DNA of 16,299 bases from Lachnospiraceae bacterium (GCA_017523185.1 JAFWXB010000165.1:1-16299), one strand, 5' to 3'. Positions 1-8,509 are shown, numbered from the stretch's first letter. Made by a program: numbers and translations. The notes: generated from the sequence alone by a model not told the origin.

Positions 1-504
1 GGAATTGCAATAATTACAGATATAGAGAATAAGGTAACAGATATTTCGAAAGAAGAATTGGTAGATATTTATACGGGAGAAATTACAAATTGGGAAGAAT
101 TAGGTGGAGAAAACACGCCAATTACCGTTATTGGACGTGAAGCTGCTTCAGGTACAAGAGGTGCATTTGAAGAATTATTAGAAGTGGAAGATATGTGTGC
201 TTATGCACAAGAACTTGATTCTACAGGAACAGTACTTGCTACGGTTGCATCAACAGAAGGTGCGATTGGATATGTTTCTTTAGATGTAATTAATGATTCC
301 GTTGCTACAATAAAATTAGATGGTGTAGAAGCATCAGAAGAAAATATTATTGCAGGAGATTATATTCTTTACAGACCATTTGTAATGGCTACAAAGGGAG
401 AGATTGCAGAGCAAGATGAAGTTACACAAGCATTTTTTGCTTATATTGCTTCTAAAGAAGGGCAATCCATTATTCAACAAGTAGGACTTATTTTACCACA
501 ATAA
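1..504 (+). CDS. pstS: Phosphate ABC transporter substrate-binding protein PstS, 3' part
   Basis: This is the C-terminal part of the extracytoplasmic phosphate-binding protein that delivers phosphate to the PstCA channel. The frame is open from base 1 (GIAIITDIENKV...) without a start or signal peptide, so the gene begins before the window. The segment GREAASGTRGAFEELL is the typical PstS phosphate-binding stretch (Ser/Thr/Arg contacts). ITNWEELGG before it and RPFVMATKG near the end also fit the family. The stop is followed by a hairpin terminator and then pstC, the usual pst order. The identity is well supported, but the missing N-terminus means lipoprotein anchoring cannot be seen. Confidence 0.93.
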   Translation, partial: GIAIITDIENKVTDISKEELVDIYTGEITNWEELGGENTPITVIGREAASGTRGAFEELLEVEDMCAYAQELDSTGTVLATVASTEGAIGYVSLDVINDSVATIKLDGVEASEENIIAGDYILYRPFVMATKGEIAEQDEVTQAFFAYIASKEGQSIIQQVGLILPQ

Positions 505-516
505 TAAATAAAAAGG

Positions 517-562
517 GATAGCGCTCCCACTTGAAATGTAAAGTGGGAGCAGTATCATTTTT
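517..562 (+). terminator. Hairpin terminator or attenuator between pstS and pstC
   Basis: A perfect 10-bp stem (GCTCCCACTT at 523-532 with AAGTGGGAGC at 541-550) has an 8-nt loop. An outer GATA/TATC pairing (517-520 with 553-556) adds to it, and a short T-run follows. It lies between pstS and the channel genes. In pst operons this arrangement commonly yields more binding protein than membrane components, so partial termination is the likely role here (inference). Confidence 0.85.
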
Positions 563-643
563 ATAATAAAGTGTATAATCTAAAGTTAGTAAGTTTTCAT
601 ATACATTATATAGAAAGAATTTTATTTACAAAAAATAATATAG

Positions 644-678
644 TATTGTTTTTGGTATTTACATATTAAAAAACAATA
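644..678 (+). repeat. Perfect inverted repeat in the pstC leader
   Basis: TATTGTTTTT (644-653) and AAAAACAATA (669-678) form a perfect 10-bp inverted repeat with a 15-nt centre, ending 3 nt before the AGGA of the pstC ribosome site (681-684). It could fold in mRNA next to the ribosome site or be a DNA operator. TTTACA hexamers at 625-630 and 658-663 are 33 bp apart (three 11-bp steps), which recalls PhoP-box spacing, but intermediate copies are poor. I see no convincing -35/-10 pair in 563-691. Confidence 0.5.
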
Positions 679-691
679 TAAGGAAAGAAAA

Positions 692-1627
692 ATGGAAAAG
701 ACATTATCAGTATCAATTATAGGAAATAAAAAAGCCAAATCAATTGTAGAGCTTATTGCAAAGTGTATTTTTATCGTATTTGCAGTAGTTGCAATTGTTG
801 CAGTCCTTTCTATTACCATATATATGCTATATATTGGTACACCAGCTCTTACAAAAGTAGGTATAGCCGATTTTTTATTTGGAACAGAATGGGCACCAAC
901 TGCGATAGAACCTAAGTTTGGTATTTTTTATGTAATTTTAACATCAATAGCTGGAACAATTGCAGCACTTTTGATTGGAGTTCCCATTGGAATTTTAACA
1001 GCCGTTTTTCTTGCAGAAGTAGGAAGCAAAAAAATATCAGCTGTAGTACAGCCGGCTGTAGAGCTTTTAGCAGCAATTCCGTCTGTTATTTATGGACTTG
1101 TAGGGGTAAAAATTTTAAAACCATGGATGTTTGAATTGGAAAAATGGGTCTTCCAAGATTCAAACACACATCAATTTACAGGTGGAGCAAATTTATTGTC
1201 TGCAATTTTTGTATTAGCAATTATGATTTTACCAACCGTTATTAATGTTTCAACTTCTTCTATAAGGGCAGTACAATCAAGTATCAAATCTGCTTCTCTT
1301 GCACTTGGAGCAACCAAAATTCAGACCATTTTTAAAGTAATTCTTCCTGCTGCAAAATCGGGGATTATGACAGCAGTTGTATTAGGACTTGGCAGGGCGT
1401 TAGGAGAAGCAATGGCTATCAATATGGTTGCAGGAAATGCAGTAAATTTACCACTTCCATTTCATTCCGTGAAGTTTTTAACAACAGCCATTGTAAGTGA
1501 AATGGGGTATTCTTCCGGTGTGCATAGAGAAATTTTATTTACGATTGGACTTGTGTTATTTGCATTTATTTTATTTACCAATTTGATTTTAACAAGAATC
1601 ATTCAAAAAGGAGATAACGAATCATGA
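692..1627 (+). CDS. pstC: Phosphate ABC transporter permease PstC
   Basis: A membrane channel subunit of the high-affinity phosphate importer, 311 aa, usual for PstC. A first hydrophobic helix spans about residues 20-48. The periplasmic stretch then has the PstC-like FLFGTEWAP and KFGIFYVI. Further helices follow, then the EAA coupling loop at about 203-238 (SLALGATKIQTIFKVILPAA, ending GRALGEAMAI), which contacts the PstB ATPase. The start has AGGA at 681-684, 7 nt upstream. The stop overlaps the pstA start as ATGA, implying coupled translation. PstC is chosen over PstA because it is first in order and carries the FLFGTEWAP motif. Confidence 0.95.
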   Translation: MEKTLSVSIIGNKKAKSIVELIAKCIFIVFAVVAIVAVLSITIYMLYIGTPALTKVGIADFLFGTEWAPTAIEPKFGIFYVILTSIAGTIAALLIGVPIGILTAVFLAEVGSKKISAVVQPAVELLAAIPSVIYGLVGVKILKPWMFELEKWVFQDSNTHQFTGGANLLSAIFVLAIMILPTVINVSTSSIRAVQSSIKSASLALGATKIQTIFKVILPAAKSGIMTAVVLGLGRALGEAMAINMVAGNAVNLPLPFHSVKFLTTAIVSEMGYSSGVHREILFTIGLVLFAFILFTNLILTRIIQKGDNES

Positions 1628-2484
1628 TAAGTATTTATGGCAGAAAAAAACGTATTTATGACATGATGTTGTATGCACTTATTTATATGAGTGCCGGAAT
1701 TTCGGTAGTTCTTCTTGTTGGAATTGTTGGATTTGTATTTTGGAATGGATTGGATAAAGTAAATTGGTCATTTTTAACAAGTACCACAAGTATTTTAAAA
1801 GGAACGGTTGGAATTGCAGGGAATATTTTAAATACACTTTATATTATTATACTTACAATGCTTATTGCAACGCCTATTGGTGTGGGAGCAGCCGTTTATT
1901 TAAATGAATATGCAAAATCAGGTAAATTTGTAAAATTAATAGAACTTGCAACAGAAACATTAGCAGGTATTCCGTCTATTATATTTGGTTTATTTGGTAT
2001 GATCTTTTTTGGTGAAACATTGGGACTGAGTTATTCGATTTTAACAGGTACACTTACAATGACACTTATGGTACTTCCACTTGTAACACGTAATACACAA
2101 GAAGCATTAAAGACAGTACCCGATAGTTATCGAATTGGTGCAGTTGGACTTGGAACCGGAAAATGGTATATGATTCGAACGATTTTGTTACCTTCAGCCA
2201 TGCCCGGAATTATTACAGGAGTTATTTTAGCAATTGGGCGAATTGTAGGTGAATCGGCAGCACTTTTATATACAGCAGGAAGTGGGGATTTACTGCCAAC
2301 TTCTGTACAAGGATATTTGGATAAAATTTTTGAATCAGGAGGAACACTTACAATTCAGCTTTATCTTAGTATGAGTAAAGGTGAAAATGAGGTGGCATTT
2401 GGAATTGCAGTAGTGCTTCTTGTGATTGTCTTTGGAATTAATTGTTTAACAAAATATATGGCAAAACGATTTGATGTAAATTGA
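1624..2484 (+). CDS. pstA: Phosphate ABC transporter permease PstA
   Basis: The second channel subunit, 286 aa, pairing with PstC in the membrane. Hydrophobic segments begin at about residues 16-40. NTLYIIILTMLIATPIGVGA starts the permease domain, ETLAGIPSIIFGLFGM is a strongly conserved PstA stretch, and the EAA loop is at about 172-214 (GAVGLGTGKWYMIRTILLPS, then AIGRIVGESAALLYTAG). It starts inside the last codons of pstC (4-nt overlap), so it probably depends on pstC translation. About 117 nt without an obvious terminator separate it from pstB. Confidence 0.95.
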   Translation: MISIYGRKKRIYDMMLYALIYMSAGISVVLLVGIVGFVFWNGLDKVNWSFLTSTTSILKGTVGIAGNILNTLYIIILTMLIATPIGVGAAVYLNEYAKSGKFVKLIELATETLAGIPSIIFGLFGMIFFGETLGLSYSILTGTLTMTLMVLPLVTRNTQEALKTVPDSYRIGAVGLGTGKWYMIRTILLPSAMPGIITGVILAIGRIVGESAALLYTAGSGDLLPTSVQGYLDKIFESGGTLTIQLYLSMSKGENEVAFGIAVVLLVIVFGINCLTKYMAKRFDVN

Positions 2485-2601
2485 TGTTACATGTATTTTA
2501 GTATAAAAATATCTTTGCTTTTTAGAATAAATATAAAAGATTAAGAAGAAATAGTATGTTATGTATATAAAATATAATCAATAAAATTGTAGGAGAAACA
2601 G

Positions 2602-3360
2602 ATGAAAGAACCAAAAATAAAAGTGCGTGATTTGAATTTGTATTATGGAGAAAATCATGCTTTAAAAAATATCAATATAGATATTAAAGAAAAGAGTATT
2701 ACTGCGTTTATCGGTCCTTCGGGTTGTGGAAAATCAACTTTTTTAAAAACGTTAAATCGTATGAATGATTTAGTAGATGGCGTGAAAATTACAGGAGAAG
2801 TTACAGTAGATGGCGAAAATATTTATGGCCCGAATGTAGATACAACTATTTTGCGTAAAAAGGTAGGAATGGTATTTCAACAACCAAATCCTTTTCCAAT
2901 GAGTATTTATGATAATATTGCGTATGGTCCTCGTGTACATGGTATCAAAGATAAGGGAAAATTAGATAAGATTGTGGAGGAAAGTTTACGTGGAGCAGCA
3001 ATTTTTGAAGAAGTAAAAGACCGTTTAAAAAAATCGGCACTTGGTCTTTCAGGTGGACAACAACAGCGAATTTGTATTGCAAGAGCACTTGCCGTAGAAC
3101 CGGAAATTTTATTGATGGACGAGCCAACATCAGCACTTGACCCAATTTCTACTTTGAAAATTGAAGAATTAATGGAAGATTTGAAGAAAAAATATACAGT
3201 TGTTGTAGTTACGCACAATATGCAACAAGCTGCACGTATATCAGATGATACTGCTTTTTTTCTTGTAGGAGAAATGGTAGAATTTAACGATACAAAAACT
3301 ATTTTTTCTTATCCAAAAGAGAAACGTACCGAAGATTATATTACAGGGAGGTTTGGTTAA
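2602..3360 (+). CDS. pstB: Phosphate ABC transporter ATP-binding protein PstB
   Basis: The cytoplasmic ATPase that powers PstCA, 252 aa, standard length. Walker A is GPSGCGKST at about 38-46, the Q-loop region is [18 protein letters not shown], the ABC signature LSGGQQQR is at about 149, and Walker B is [12 protein letters not shown] at about 169. An H-loop ([15 protein letters not shown]) and the typical PstB ending [10 protein letters not shown] follow. The ribosome site AGGAG lies at 2591-2595, before the ATG. The stop TAA shares its last A with the phoU ATG. The RNLNRMND-like region after Walker A ([10 protein letters not shown]) is diagnostic of PstB among ABC ATPases. Confidence 0.97.
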   Translation: MKEPKIKVRDLNLYYGENHALKNINIDIKEKSITAFIGPSGCGKSTFLKTLNRMNDLVDGVKITGEVTVDGENIYGPNVDTTILRKKVGMVFQQPNPFPMSIYDNIAYGPRVHGIKDKGKLDKIVEESLRGAAIFEEVKDRLKKSALGLSGGQQQRICIARALAVEPEILLMDEPTSALDPISTLKIEELMEDLKKKYTVVVVTHNMQQAARISDDTAFFLVGEMVEFNDTKTIFSYPKEKRTEDYITGRFG

Positions 3361-3998
3361 TGAGAAGCAGATTCGACAAACAGCTTGAACTGTTAAATGA
3401 AGAAATTATGCAAATGGCAAATATGGTACAAAGTGCAATCCAAAGGGCAATTGAAGCACTTTTAAAACAGGATATTGCATTAGCAGAAACGATTATAGAG
3501 GGGGATACAGAAGTAGATAGAATACAAAAAGAGATTGAAAGTTTGTGTTTTACACTTTTAATGCAACAACAACCGGTTGCTTCTGACCTTCGTGTGATTT
3601 CTGCTGCAATGCGTATGGTAACGGATATGGAACGTATTGGTGACCATGCAGCAGATATTTCAGAAATGGTAACTATGCTTGCAACAGAACCATATATACA
3701 AAATTTAGAATCTATTCGTAGAATGGCATCAGAAACTGTTTATATGTTAATTCAAAGTATTGAGGCTTATGTGGAAAAAAATATGGAAAAAGCAAAAGCT
3801 GTAATTGTACATGATGATATTGTAGATGATTTATTTGCAAGCACAAAACAAGAATTAACTGAGTTGATTCACCAAGATAAAAATAATGGGGAACAAGCAA
3901 CAGATTTACTTATGGTAGCGAAATATTTTGAACGAATTGGAGACCATGCTACAAATATTGCAGAGCATATTGTATTTGCATTTGATAGGTCACGATAA
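3360..3998 (+). CDS. phoU: Phosphate signalling protein PhoU
   Basis: A cytoplasmic negative regulator linking the Pst transporter to the PhoR/PhoP two-component system, 212 aa. It consists of two PhoU three-helix repeats. Each carries the metal-binding signature: about residues 71-86 (MVTDMERIGDHAADIS) and about 180-198 (YFERIGDHATNIAEHI). The opening [19 protein letters not shown] is typical. It overlaps pstB by 1 nt, with GGGAGG at 3346-3351 inside the pstB end as its ribosome site, so the two are coupled. After the stop, 3999-4113 has only a weak GCAAAA...TTTTGC pairing (4023-4028 with 4056-4061) before T-rich sequence. Confidence 0.96.
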   Translation: MRSRFDKQLELLNEEIMQMANMVQSAIQRAIEALLKQDIALAETIIEGDTEVDRIQKEIESLCFTLLMQQQPVASDLRVISAAMRMVTDMERIGDHAADISEMVTMLATEPYIQNLESIRRMASETVYMLIQSIEAYVEKNMEKAKAVIVHDDIVDDLFASTKQELTELIHQDKNNGEQATDLLMVAKYFERIGDHATNIAEHIVFAFDRSR

Positions 3999-4113
3999 TA
4001 GTGATTTGGTTATGAGTAAGTAGCAAAAGTGAAGGCAAATATTCGTTTAAACAGATTTTGCATTTTTATTATATAAAGTATTTATAAAAAATAGATATTC
4101 ATAGTATAAAATA

Positions 4114-4140
4114 TGTAAAGTCGTGTAAAATATGTGTAAA
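4114..4140 (+). promoter_or_regulatory. Candidate PhoP box: three TGTAAA repeats
   Basis: TGTAAA (reverse complement TTTACA) occurs at 4114-4119, 4124-4129 and 4135-4140, i.e. at 10- and 11-bp steps. PhoP-type regulators of Bacillus bind TT(A/T/C)A(C/T)A hexamers at about 11-bp periodicity, so this is a plausible operator. It precedes the phosphate cotransporter gene and lies upstream of a promoter-like pair. Binding is inferred, not shown, and the region is very A+T-rich. Confidence 0.5.
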
Positions 4141-4166
4141 ATTTGTCGTATTGAGTATTTTATAAG

Positions 4167-4195
4167 TTTACAAAAAGAAAAATCTATGTAATAAT
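4167..4195 (+). promoter_or_regulatory. Promoter candidate of the nptA-phoP unit
   Basis: TTTACA (4167-4172), 17 nt, then AATAAT (4190-4195), matching sigma-A consensus at 5/6 and 5/6. It sits 27 bp after the TGTAAA repeats and about 55 bp before the gene start. A weaker alternative is TTTATA (4081-4086), 18 nt, TATAAA (4105-4110), which would place the repeats downstream of the start point. Confidence 0.5.
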
Positions 4196-4251
4196 TATTA
4201 AGCATGGATAAAGATTTGGTAAAGAAAATGTAAACGAAAAGGAGTCTTGAT

Positions 4252-6147
4252 ATGGACATATTTAGCGTGTTGACAATGATAGGCGGCCTTGCGTTATTCC
4301 TTTACGGAATGAATGCTATGGGGGATGGCTTATCAAAATTATCCGGTGGTAAACTGGAGCAAATTTTAGAGAAACTTACTTCAAATCGTCTAATGGCAGT
4401 TTTATTGGGGGCAGGTGTGACTGCAATTATTCAGTCATCTTCAGCAACAACCGTTATGGTAGTTGGTTTTGTAAACTCCGGTATTATGAAACTGCAACAG
4501 GCAGTTGGTATCATTATGGGTGCAAATATTGGTACTACAATGACATCGTGGCTCTTATCTTTGATTGAAGTAGATGGAGCGAGTTTTGTTATGAAGATGT
4601 TAAAACCAACTTCATTTTCTCCAATTCTTGCAGCAATTGGTATTATTATGATTATGACTGCAAAAGATAATACGAAGAAAAATGATATTGGTAATATCTT
4701 GGTTGGATTTGCAATTTTAATGACAGGTATGGATACCATGAGTGGTGCAGTAAAACCACTTGCAAATAATGAAGAATTTACAAGTATTCTTACTATGTTT
4801 TCCAATCCGATTCTTGGTATGATTGCCGGTGCAATACTTACAGCAGTAATTCAAAGTTCTTCTGCTTCAGTTGGTATTTTGCAGGCACTTTGTGCAACAG
4901 GAGCAGTTGGATTTAGTTCTGCAATTCCAATTATTATGGGACAAAATATTGGTACTTGTATTACAGCTCTTATGTCTTCTTTTGGAGCCAGTAAAAATGC
5001 AAAACGTGCTTCTATGATGCATTTATATTTTAATTTAATAGGTACACTTGTATTTATGGCAGTATTTTATGCAATTAATGCAATCGCTCCATTTGAATTT
5101 TTAAATGGACCTGCAGATGCAACCGGTATTGCTATGGTACACACCGTATTTAATGTATCTTGTGCAGTATGTTGGTTCCCATTTGCAAACTTCCTTGTAA
5201 AACTTGCAATGGTTACAATTCCTGACAAAGCAGATGAAGTAGAAGAAACGAAAGAATTTGCAGTTCTTGATGAACGTTTCTTAGAACAACCGGCATTTGC
5301 TATGCAGCTTTGCAGAAATACAGCAATTAAAATGGCAGAAACAGCAAGAGATGCATTTTTCCTTGCACTAGACAATTTGACAGAATTTAGTGAAGAAAAA
5401 GTGGAAAAAATTTTAGAAATGGAATCCATTGTAGACCGTTATGAAGATGCACTTGGTTCTTATTTAGTAAAATTAAATAATAAAGTTTTGACACAAGAAG
5501 ACAACCATACACTTTCTGTATTGTTGCATTGTATTAATGATTATGAACGTATTTCAGACCATGCAACAAATTTAGCAGATTGTGCAAAATCCATGAATAA
5601 AAAACAATTACAATTTTCACCAAATGCATTAAAAGAATTGGAAGTATTTACAGCAGCAGTTCATGAAATTGTAGAAACTTCTGTAGATGTATTTAAAAAG
5701 AATGATATTGAAAATGCAAAAATGGTAGAACCATTAGAACAAGTTATTAATGGTTTAAACGCAGAAATCAAAAAACGTCACATCAAACGTCTTCGTAAAG
5801 GAAAATGTACAATTGAAATGGGAATTATTTTACAAGATGTTTTGACAAACTTAGAACGTATTGCAGACCATTGTTCAAATATTGCAGTATGTATTATTGA
5901 AGTAAAAGAAGATACACTTGGAGCTCATGGTTATCTGATTGGATTAAGAGAAAATAATGCAAAATGGTTTACAAATGCCGTTTATGTATTAAAAGATAAA
6001 TATAAACTTCCAGAAGTTACAATTGATGAGGAAGAATCTTATGTAGTTAATATAAATACAAATAAAGGTATATCCGAAAAAACAGAGTCTGAGAAAAAAG
6101 AGAAATCCAAAGGCAAATCAAAAGATAAAGATAAAAAGAAAAAATAG
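4252..6147 (+). CDS. Na+/phosphate cotransporter (NptA/PNaS family) with C-terminal PhoU-like domain
   Basis: A membrane carrier that takes up (or balances) phosphate using the Na+ gradient, 631 aa. Two inverted Na/Pi-cotransporter repeats carry the signature QSSS motifs: VTAIIQSSSATT at about 57-68 and LTAVIQSSSASVG at about 196-208. About eight hydrophobic helices lie in residues 1-320. A cytoplasmic PhoU-like helical region at about 350-555 follows, containing CINDYERISDHATNLAD and LTNLERIADHCSNIAV, which resemble the metal-binding motifs of free-standing PhoU. The last 25 or so residues are a Lys/Ser-rich tail. GGAG at 4241-4244 serves the ATG. It ends 18 nt before phoP, so the two probably share an mRNA. 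Family assignment is firm; transport direction is inferred. Confidence 0.92.
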   Translation: MDIFSVLTMIGGLALFLYGMNAMGDGLSKLSGGKLEQILEKLTSNRLMAVLLGAGVTAIIQSSSATTVMVVGFVNSGIMKLQQAVGIIMGANIGTTMTSWLLSLIEVDGASFVMKMLKPTSFSPILAAIGIIMIMTAKDNTKKNDIGNILVGFAILMTGMDTMSGAVKPLANNEEFTSILTMFSNPILGMIAGAILTAVIQSSSASVGILQALCATGAVGFSSAIPIIMGQNIGTCITALMSSFGASKNAKRASMMHLYFNLIGTLVFMAVFYAINAIAPFEFLNGPADATGIAMVHTVFNVSCAVCWFPFANFLVKLAMVTIPDKADEVEETKEFAVLDERFLEQPAFAMQLCRNTAIKMAETARDAFFLALDNLTEFSEEKVEKILEMESIVDRYEDALGSYLVKLNNKVLTQEDNHTLSVLLHCINDYERISDHATNLADCAKSMNKKQLQFSPNALKELEVFTAAVHEIVETSVDVFKKNDIENAKMVEPLEQVINGLNAEIKKRHIKRLRKGKCTIEMGIILQDVLTNLERIADHCSNIAVCIIEVKEDTLGAHGYLIGLRENNAKWFTNAVYVLKDKYKLPEVTIDEEESYVVNINTNKGISEKTESEKKEKSKGKSKDKDKKKK

Positions 6148-6165
6148 TATTGAATGAAGGAAATT

Positions 6166-6843
6166 ATGGCTTATATATACATTGTAGAAGATGACAATAA
6201 TATTCGTGAAATAGAAACAATTGCATTAAAAAACAGTAATTATGAAGTAGAAGCTTTTTCCAATGCGAAATCTTTTTATAAAAAAATAGAAACTACACTT
6301 CCGGACCTTGTAATTTTAGATATTATGCTTCCTGATGAAAGTGGTTACGATATTATCAAAAAATTACGAAATAATCCTTCTACAAAAAAACTTCCTGTTA
6401 TTATGGTAACGGCAAAAACAAGTGAAATGGATATGATAAAAGGTTTAGATGAAGGAGCAGATGATTATATTAAAAAACCATTTTCTGTTATGGAATTAAT
6501 TAGTCGTGTAAAAGCACTACTTAGAAGAACGATTTCTGAAGAAGGCATTTTACAGTTAGGAGAAATTCGACTGGACCATGAGCGACATATCGTTTATGTA
6601 AATGAACAGCGTGTGGAACTTACCTTTAAGGAATATGAATTGTTAAGACTTTTATTGACAAACGTAGGAATTGTTTTGTCCAGAGATGTGATTATGCATC
6701 ATGTTTGGGGAACGAATTTTGAAGGTGAAACACGTACTGTAGATATGCATATTAAAACACTTCGTCAAAAATTAGGAGAAGTAGGAAGTCAAATAAAAAC
6801 AGTTCGAAATGTAGGGTATAAATTAGTATCAAAATCCTCGTAG
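6166..6843 (+). CDS. phoP: OmpR/PhoB-family response regulator, PhoP-like
   Basis: A DNA-binding regulator of the phosphate response, 225 aa from this start. The receiver domain has acidic residues E8-D9-D10, phospho-acceptor D52 (LVILDIMLPDESG), T82 and K104 (YIKKPF). The C-terminal winged helix at about 125-225 has FKEYELLRLLL, HVWGTNF, TRTVDMHIKTLRQKLG and VRNVGYKL. An ATG at 6154 is in frame, but the ribosome site AAGGAA (6157-6162) lies between it and ATG 6166, so 6166 is preferred. It follows the cotransporter by 18 nt and precedes a histidine kinase gene. This context supports PhoP, though a generic OmpR-type regulator cannot be excluded by sequence alone. Confidence 0.88.
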   Translation: MAYIYIVEDDNNIREIETIALKNSNYEVEAFSNAKSFYKKIETTLPDLVILDIMLPDESGYDIIKKLRNNPSTKKLPVIMVTAKTSEMDMIKGLDEGADDYIKKPFSVMELISRVKALLRRTISEEGILQLGEIRLDHERHIVYVNEQRVELTFKEYELLRLLLTNVGIVLSRDVIMHHVWGTNFEGETRTVDMHIKTLRQKLGEVGSQIKTVRNVGYKLVSKSS

Positions 6844-6862
6844 TTTACTACGGGGATTTTTT
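6831..6862 (+). terminator. Terminator overlapping the end of phoP
   Basis: AAAATCCTCGTAG (6831-6843) pairs with CTACGGGGATTTT (6848-6860), a 13-bp stem with one T-G wobble and a TTTA loop, running into T residues. The last codons and the TAG stop of phoP lie in the 5' arm, so terminating ribosomes could affect folding. Confidence 0.85.
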
Positions 6863-6889
6863 GATATTTGAACATGGAATATAAAGAGA

Positions 6890-6917
6890 TTTATACTTAC
6901 AAATAAAATAGTATAAT
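6890..6917 (+). promoter_or_regulatory. Promoter candidate of phoR
   Basis: TTTATA (6890-6895), 16 nt, then a perfect TATAAT (6912-6917). It sits just after the phoP terminator. The predicted start point near 6924 leaves about 48 nt to the favoured TTG start of phoR. Confidence 0.55.
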
Positions 6918-6971
6918 ATATGAAAAAATGTTATTTATATGGAAAGTATCAGGAAAAAGGAGACAGATATC

Positions 6972-8297
6972 TTGAAAAGAAAGATTAATATTCGTTTAAT
7001 TGGAATTGCATTACTTGCTATGTTAGTTACTCTATTTGGAGTTAGTAGCATTTATTATCATTTATTTCAAAAACAAGTCAGACGAGATTTACACATTTTT
7101 GCAAAAATATTAGTAGATTCCAATTTATTTCAAAAGGATAAAGTAGAAGAACTTGTATTTGATTCTTCGGATATTCGTATTACATGGATAGATAATAATG
7201 GAGATGTATTATATGATAATTGGGCATCAAAAGAAACAATGGAAAATCATTTAGAACGTCCCGAAGTAAAAAAGGCATTTGAAACCGGAAAAGGAACTTC
7301 TATTCGTGTATCAGATACATTTCAGATAAATACGTATTATTATGCACTTCAAATGAAAGATAATACGGTGATTCGTGTAGCAATGAATATTAAAAGTATG
7401 TTAAGTATTATTTTTACCTTTTTACCATTTATATTTTTAATAGTTGGTATGATTGTTGTGTTATGTATTTTTATAGCAGATTATCTTACAAAAAGAATTT
7501 TACGTCCGATTAATATTTTAACAGAAAATTTAGAAGTTCCAACAGAATCAACAATGGATAAAGAAGTTTATAAAGAGTTAATTCCATTTATGGAAACAAT
7601 TCGTGTACAACATGAAAATATTTTAGCTGCTGCTAAAATGCGTCAGGATTTTACGGCAAATGTTTCGCATGAATTAAAAACACCACTTACAGCAATTGCA
7701 GGTTATGCAGAACTTATTGAAACCGGTATGGCAGATGAAGCAAAAGGAATGAAATTTGCAGGAGAAATTCGTAAGAATTCCGATAGACTTTTAACTTTAA
7801 TTAATGATATTATTCGTTTGTCAGAATTAGATAGCATTGAAGATTTTACCAAAACAGAGATGATGGATTTATACGCTTTGGCAGAAGATTGTTCTGAAAA
7901 TTTAAGAGTAAATGCAAAACGCAGAGGAATTTCCTTTACATTAAGAGGAAGTAAGTGTATGATTCGAGGGAATGTTGATATGATGCATAAATTAATAGAG
8001 AATTTATGTGAAAATGCAATTCGTTACAATAATGAGAGTGGATATGTTATTTTAACAGTTACTTCGGAAAATGGGAAAAATTGTCTTATTGTAGAAGATA
8101 ATGGAATTGGAATTTCAAAAGAACATCAGGAACGTGTATTTGAACGCTTTTATAGAGTTGATAAAAGTCGTTCGAAAGAAACCGGTGGAACAGGTCTTGG
8201 TCTTGCGATTGTAAAGCATATTGTGGCGATTCATGGAGCATCTATTTCTTTAGAAAGTGAAGTAGGAAAAGGAACAAAAGTTACAGTTGTCTTTTAA
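6972..8297 (+). CDS. phoR: Sensor histidine kinase, PhoR-like
   Basis: A membrane sensor kinase, probable partner of the upstream PhoP-like regulator, 441 aa from the TTG at 6972. Order: transmembrane helix at about 8-30; extracytoplasmic sensor region at about 31-140; second helix at about 143-168; a short HAMP-like linker (LTKRILRPINILTENLE); HisKA with phospho-acceptor His at about residue 233 (DFTANVSHELKTPLTAIAG); then HATPase_c with N box (ENLCENAIRYN), G1 (VEDNGIGIS), F box (ERFYRVDKSRS) and G2 (GGTGLGLAIVKHI). An in-frame ATG at 6939 lacks a ribosome site. AAAAAGGAG ends at 6962, 9 nt before TTG 6972, so the latter is preferred. Unusually, a terminator and a promoter separate it from phoP. 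Confidence 0.88.
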   Translation: MKRKINIRLIGIALLAMLVTLFGVSSIYYHLFQKQVRRDLHIFAKILVDSNLFQKDKVEELVFDSSDIRITWIDNNGDVLYDNWASKETMENHLERPEVKKAFETGKGTSIRVSDTFQINTYYYALQMKDNTVIRVAMNIKSMLSIIFTFLPFIFLIVGMIVVLCIFIADYLTKRILRPINILTENLEVPTESTMDKEVYKELIPFMETIRVQHENILAAAKMRQDFTANVSHELKTPLTAIAGYAELIETGMADEAKGMKFAGEIRKNSDRLLTLINDIIRLSELDSIEDFTKTEMMDLYALAEDCSENLRVNAKRRGISFTLRGSKCMIRGNVDMMHKLIENLCENAIRYNNESGYVILTVTSENGKNCLIVEDNGIGISKEHQERVFERFYRVDKSRSKETGGTGLGLAIVKHIVAIHGASISLESEVGKGTKVTVVF

Positions 8298-8440
8298 TTT
8301 TATATTATAGCGTGGATTCTGTAATTATAAAGTGCTTTTTGGAGCAAGTAAAATATAATTAGTTTTGTATAAGTTTTGGCATTTGTTTAATTAAGAATTA
8401 TTAGAAAAGATGTATGGTAAATGAGAAAGAGTGATTTTTA

Positions 8441-8470
8441 TTTATAGTATGAAAAGTATCATGTTATAAT
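8441..8470 (+). promoter_or_regulatory. Extended -10 promoter candidate for the leader peptide/DUF815 unit
   Basis: TTTATA (8441-8446), 18 nt, then TATAAT (8465-8470) preceded by TGT at 8462-8464, i.e. an extended -10 (TGnTATAAT). The start point would be near 8477, about 33 nt before the small leader ORF. The rest of 8298-8440 shows no clear feature, and I see no good terminator for phoR there. Confidence 0.55.
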
Positions 8471-8509
8471 TAAAAATTAGAAAAAAGTATGATAGAAAAG
8501 GAGGAATGT

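Noticed and set aside
571..580. TATAAT at 574-579 as a pstC promoter
   Set aside because: No -35-like hexamer lies 16-18 nt upstream; that position falls in the terminator's 3' side.
2907..3218. Minus-strand ORFs within pstB
   Set aside because: They are shadows of the conserved ATPase gene, with serine-rich antisense composition and no ribosome site.
6824..6834. TTAGTATCAAA at the end of phoP, resembling the reverse of the element boundary repeat
   Set aside because: It encodes the conserved LVSK ending of the regulator in its own frame; an 11-bp match in A+T-rich DNA is likely coincidence.
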